The position numbers and the translations under genes are program-made. A DNA stretch of 64,000 nucleotides from Lumnitzera littorea. Its lineage: Eukaryota; Streptophyta; Magnoliopsida; Myrtales; Combretaceae. Below the pieces are notes generated by a model that was not told the origin of the DNA, searched no databases, and saw nothing but the letters and a program-made list of their open reading frames with translations. The stretch is taken from contig JAMXBB010000008.1 of NCBI GenBank assembly GCA_024138015.1, positions 41,742,390-41,806,389 on the forward strand. Direction: 5' to 3'. Position 1 is the stretch's first letter. Each line of letters begins with the position of its first letter. This document shows positions 59,964-64,000 of the stretch, piece after piece.

Positions 59964-62190
59964 TACATACTATATTATATATAGTATATATATAATATAT
60001 TAATTATTATGTATTATATATACTATATATTTGTTTATATTATATGTATATAATATATAGTATGTTTGTATTACATATAGTATATTATATTTTATTTATA
60101 TATTTGTTTTTAATTTTTAGGATTGGCTCGACCTCAAATTGATAATGGTTCAATTGGCGGTTCTACCTATCAGTCCACTGGCCTATCGGTTTTATAGTTT
60201 TTCATGTTTGAATCGTTTGGACCCTTAGAGTTTGATAGTTTAACAACTAGTTTAAACTTATTCAAGATGAGATCAGATTAGTTTATAGTTTAAAACCGAC
60301 TCTCATACAGGTTGAAGCCTAAGGCTATAATTTCAATAAATTTCTTCATGAATATGTCATGATATGAAATTGTAATTTTTGAAATTCCATTAATTATTTT
60401 GTCCTCCATAATTTTTTGTTGTTCCAGTATACTCCATTTTCTTCTAGAGAAAAATATAATTTTCTAGCTGAAAATAGCTTCCGACAACTCCGAATAGATC
60501 CTTACGGATAAATATTCCATAATAGAATTTTCTATTAGTTTCTTATGATACACTTGACATGCTTAAAATTAATCTGACGTAATGTATAATGTTTACTTTT
60601 TTTCTTTTTTCCTTTTAAAGTACACATAGTATAGAACTGGGATATTGAACTTCTATCATCACGTCTTGATACACTTACAGAGGAAAACAACGATTAGAAA
60701 AGATACGTTATATATTAGTCATAGGAATTTTGGTTGTCATGTAATGGGAAAGGACAGGTTTTTGAAAAACTCAATCGTTTCGGTGGTTAAAATAATGTGA
60801 TAATATTGAAATCGCTACTTGAATTTTAGGGTTTTGTTTTTCCTTAATATTATACATGAAGTTTGAAGTTGGTGTGTATCATATTCAATAAAAAATTTAC
60901 TTATCAAATTTATTATTTTACCTTTATCTTATATTCTTTGACCAATGAGTGTTTGTCATATCATCTTCTAAAAGAACTAAATTTGAATTTAATTAGATAT
61001 TATATTTAGCGATTCAAACTTCATATATAAAATTTTATCAACAAAAGTTTAATTGGATATAATATTTAGTAATGTCAAACTTTAAGTATTAAATTAAAAA
61101 AATACCATAAAGTTTAGTTAATAATTTTTATATAATCCCTAAAATAATAGTTTAGTGGTTAGTGTGATATTTTTTATAAACACAAGGTATGGAATGGATT
61201 TTACCCATTTCATTTTAGAAATAAATTAGCTCTTTTAAGATTTCCTTAAAGGCAGGTAAATCACATTATTCTAAAAATGTGTATCCATACTTAAGGAAAT
61301 GTGTCCATAAGAGAGCACATTATTTTAGAAATAAATTAGCTAATTCTTTTCTAAAAGGAAAGAGAAAAAATTCCCATTGATAGTCAATATAAATGAAAAA
61401 AAAAAAAAAAAAAACAAGGACATTCTTTTCCACAACAGTTTTGAGGGTTCTTTGTCTTTCTTTTTATTTTTTTGGACACATTTTTGGAAGTTACAAGTAA
61501 TTGAAATTGCGATTTGAAAATTTAAGCAATCTATCCATACTTAACAAATAATTTGGGTATAATTACGATTTCTCCTTTTTCCTTTCTTTCCTTAATATTT
61601 GTTGGAATTCTAAAGTCTAAATTGCTTTCTATTACTACTGACAGATCCCGATCAACATGGCGATTGCCTGTGGACTGAGCATCATGCAAAGTTAAGGAGG
61701 ATTGTTCACAAGTATATGCGAATTATCATCACTCTCCAAGTGCTGTACGTTGCGTCCCACAAGGGGGAATTCTTATGTATTATAGAAACGAATGATGGTG
61801 TTGACCCTTCGATCATAATCTTAATAAATGAAATCGAGTCATTTTTGTACGATAAAAATATATGGCAGATTTTAGTTCTATATTTTATGTCCAAATTTAT
61901 TTGATAAGTTGTTTTATATATTTTATTATATAGATATATAGTATATATCAATTATTAGTTAGTTGTTGATATTACACTATGTTTAGATGGATCTATAACA
62001 ATGGAAAACAAAGGAAATTAAATTTTTAGCAATTTTAATGAGTAATGGAAAAGGGATAAATTTAGTAGAAGACAGTGTAAATGTTTTCACTCTTTTGTCA
62101 TTTTTATTTCTCTTAAAGGGAAAAATGAATATTTCTATTTATCATCTTTGAGTTATTGCTAGTAAGTGATAGGGCTCTACATGTGGAAGG
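59964..62190. other. Intergenic DNA, very AT-rich at its start
   Basis: 59964-60100 is a nearly pure AT palindromic stretch (TATATAGTATATTATATA words). 60120-60260 has paired GGTTCAAT/ATTGAACC-like words as in hAT MITEs. A small GC-richer island at 61645-61690 could not be assigned. No gene seen. Confidence 0.45.
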
Positions 62191-62660
62191 TTTGGAAAAC
62201 AACACATTATAAGGAGACTTTGGAGGATTGTCTAGTATGATTACTCCGATACTTAAGTTAACAGTACTGGTTTTGAGAATATGAAGTAATTTAGAATAAT
62301 GTATAAGCTTAATGTATAAAGTCTAGAGTGATTTACCATTGGGTAGTAACCCGATATTTATATATAGTGGAGTCAGCAATTAGAGGTCAATTAGTGGGAG
62401 AGATCTTCTCCCATAAGCATGAGAGAATGAGGTTGTTGTGTTCGATGTGCTTTACTTATTTTGGATGTGACTGGTTCACACTAATTAATTCTTATCTTGT
62501 GTATTTTAACCGTTATAAGGCTTGATCAATACAAGCCTAGGGCTTAGGCTTATAAAGGCATACCTTAACCCACAAGATGCGTTAAATTTTATTGGGCTTC
62601 AGGAGCCTATGTCTAAAGTACCTTATCAATACTATTTGTTCTACTTCACTCTTTTTATTT
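62191..62660 (+). repeat. Possible LTR remnant
   Basis: Contains TTTATATATAGTGGAG (about 62358), a TATA-like element followed by a leader-like stretch, and GGCTTATAAAGGCATA (about 62548), a layout seen in plant LTRs. No ends, target duplication or coding domain found. The 65-codon frame inside has no recognisable domain. Confidence 0.25.
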
Positions 62661-64000
62661 AAATAAGGATAAAAATTGTACTTTCTTTGATTTTCTTTCC
62701 TTAAAGATGAAATTGTTCCCATGCAATAGTCAAGAGTTCATGATATTTTGTAGCTGGAATAACCTATTAATGCAAAAATGTGCTCAATTTCATGTGGCAA
62801 TTCTGCTTAGATCTCTTCTCTAGTTGGAGGAAGAATTTGCATGCATCGAATCTTTTAAGGAACGTATCAAGAGAAAAAAATTCCTAATCATGATCTTTAT
62901 AGATTAGATCATCCCTTATCTGATTTCACAACTAATTAATTGGTAGGGTGTATATGAATATCAAGAAAATTTTGGTATTGATAGAGGTTCTGGTTATGAT
63001 TACCCAAGAAGTTAAATATTTCATTCACTTGTGTTTCCACATGACTTAAAAGTAGTCTAAAACAAATTTAATTTATATAATCGATTCCTCATATAATTAT
63101 TTGTACTCCCATTGACTTTATTGTATGGAGGGGTTGATGTGCTAATCCTTCCTATTCTATGAAAGGGTATTATAATGTTTATTTGTTATCTATTTAATGA
63201 GACCAAAAATCCCGCCAAGTTTAAATAGCAATTATGAGCGGGACCCTACAAATTGTTGTTTAGTGAACACATTCATTGACTATGGTTTTTCTTTATTTTT
63301 ATGTACTCTTTTTAACTTAGATTTGGATTTTTTCAATTTACGCATTTCGTAATTTCTTTTAATTAGGATTAGTCAAAATTTTAAAATATCTTATGATGTT
63401 ATTATGATGTCATCATAATACTGCTAAAAATAGATACACTATTGATTTACCAATCTAATACTCATTTACATTCTATTATTGATATATTCTTTAGGTATTT
63501 TACATAATATTCTTTAGTTATATTATTGTTTAACTGAATACTTGTAATAAGGTATTATAATTTTTTTCTATTCCTACTGAAGAGGAGTTTTACTAGACTT
63601 ATTACATTTAGCAAAATAAACATGCAGTTAATAAAAAGTTCATGAGAGTTTTCGGTTCTTATTTGGAGTATTAAAATCTAAAATCTAGAGGCTTTTTACT
63701 ATTAGTATGTAATTTTCGGGAAAAAAGAAGAAGCAAATATTAGTATGTAACTGAAATATTTGTGATCTGTTGTATGACAATTACTAAATTGCGTATCATT
63801 TCCATGGGAATAGTCTGAACTGGAGGCAATCTAAGACCTGTACCATTGCGTCCAAATCCGTCCTGGCCTATGGAGCCACGGTGCCGAAATTGAAGCCGAC
63901 AGATCTATTTATTAATAAATAAATAAAAAGAAAAACCCTACAAATTTATTGGCCACATCACCAATTCTGAAGTAAGAAAAAGTGAAAGGAAAGAAAAGTT
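62661..64000. other. Intergenic DNA to the right edge
   Basis: AT-rich, no gene recognised. 63830-63900 is less AT-rich (GGCCTATGGAGCCACGGTGC) and could belong to an exon or element beyond the edge, but nothing supports a call. Confidence 0.4.

Noticed and set aside
59645..59968. Frames running through the N block
   Set aside because: Artefacts of translating N; no evidence of coding.
61706..61951. Overlapping frames on both strands (81 and 62 codons)
   Set aside because: AT-rich, no domain, no support from splice or promoter signals.
1..64000. CRISPR array or bacterial operon structure
   Set aside because: No regularly spaced identical repeats, and the window is clearly plant nuclear DNA with spliced genes.

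Overview
The window is nuclear DNA from a flowering plant, probably a eudicot. The evidence is AT-rich DNA, GT-AG introns of plant size, three host genes whose closest remembered relatives are Arabidopsis families, and a dense load of plant LTR retrotransposons, hAT elements, MITEs and a Helitron. The species cannot be named from the sequence. There is one assembly gap (59675-59869).

Three complete host genes were assembled by hand from split ORFs. (1) 22489-26226, minus: a six-exon ubiquitin-conjugating enzyme (E2) of the UBC4/5/6 (UBE2H-like) type, 190 aa, with HPN motif and catalytic Cys94. (2) 41591-44472, minus: a two-exon nuclear ELM2/SANT-type protein, 428 aa. (3) 54312-56630, plus: a four-coding-exon RING-H2 E3 ligase of the RHB1A/At3g02290 type, 184 aa, with an N-terminal MGGCCC myristoylation-like start. 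An E2 and an E3 lie about 28 kb apart, but nothing in the sequence links them functionally.

Layout. 1-7924: decayed minus-strand Ty3/gypsy element of Tat type (gag, PR, RT, RNase H, second RNase H, start of INT) running off the left edge. It is split by a nested solo LTR (1474-3498, TSD AAGAT). 7925-8046: broken fragment of an E2 exon, homologous to the gene at 22-26 kb. 8583-11253: second solo LTR of the same family, opposite orientation (TSD AATAT). 11453-19945: full-length decayed plus-strand gypsy element with both LTRs, TSD TATGG and PBS, carrying two hAT-like MITEs (one in RT, one in the 3' LTR). 19951-22488: repeat-derived DNA and the E2 3' flank. 22489-26340: E2 gene and promoter. 26341-34895: AT-rich intergenic DNA with an LTR-type element (28074-30092, TSD AACTA) and a TIR-bounded element (31367-33711). 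34896-38803: hAT transposon with a dead transposase and good termini. 38804-41590: intergenic. 41591-44900: ELM2/SANT gene and E2F-like promoter sites. 45174-45309: orphan promoter-like segment. 46089-46466: small non-autonomous Helitron. 48130-51500: gypsy LTR and gag remnant. 53100-56800: RING E3 gene. 56800-64000: intergenic, with an inverted repeat beside the gap and LTR-like remnants.

No novel multi-gene system was found. The main interest is the layered transposon history, tRNA-like (pol III box) sequence inside a solo-LTR family, the E2 exon fragment next to an LTR, and a degenerate tandem repeat with a conserved peptide-like frame inside an E2 intron.
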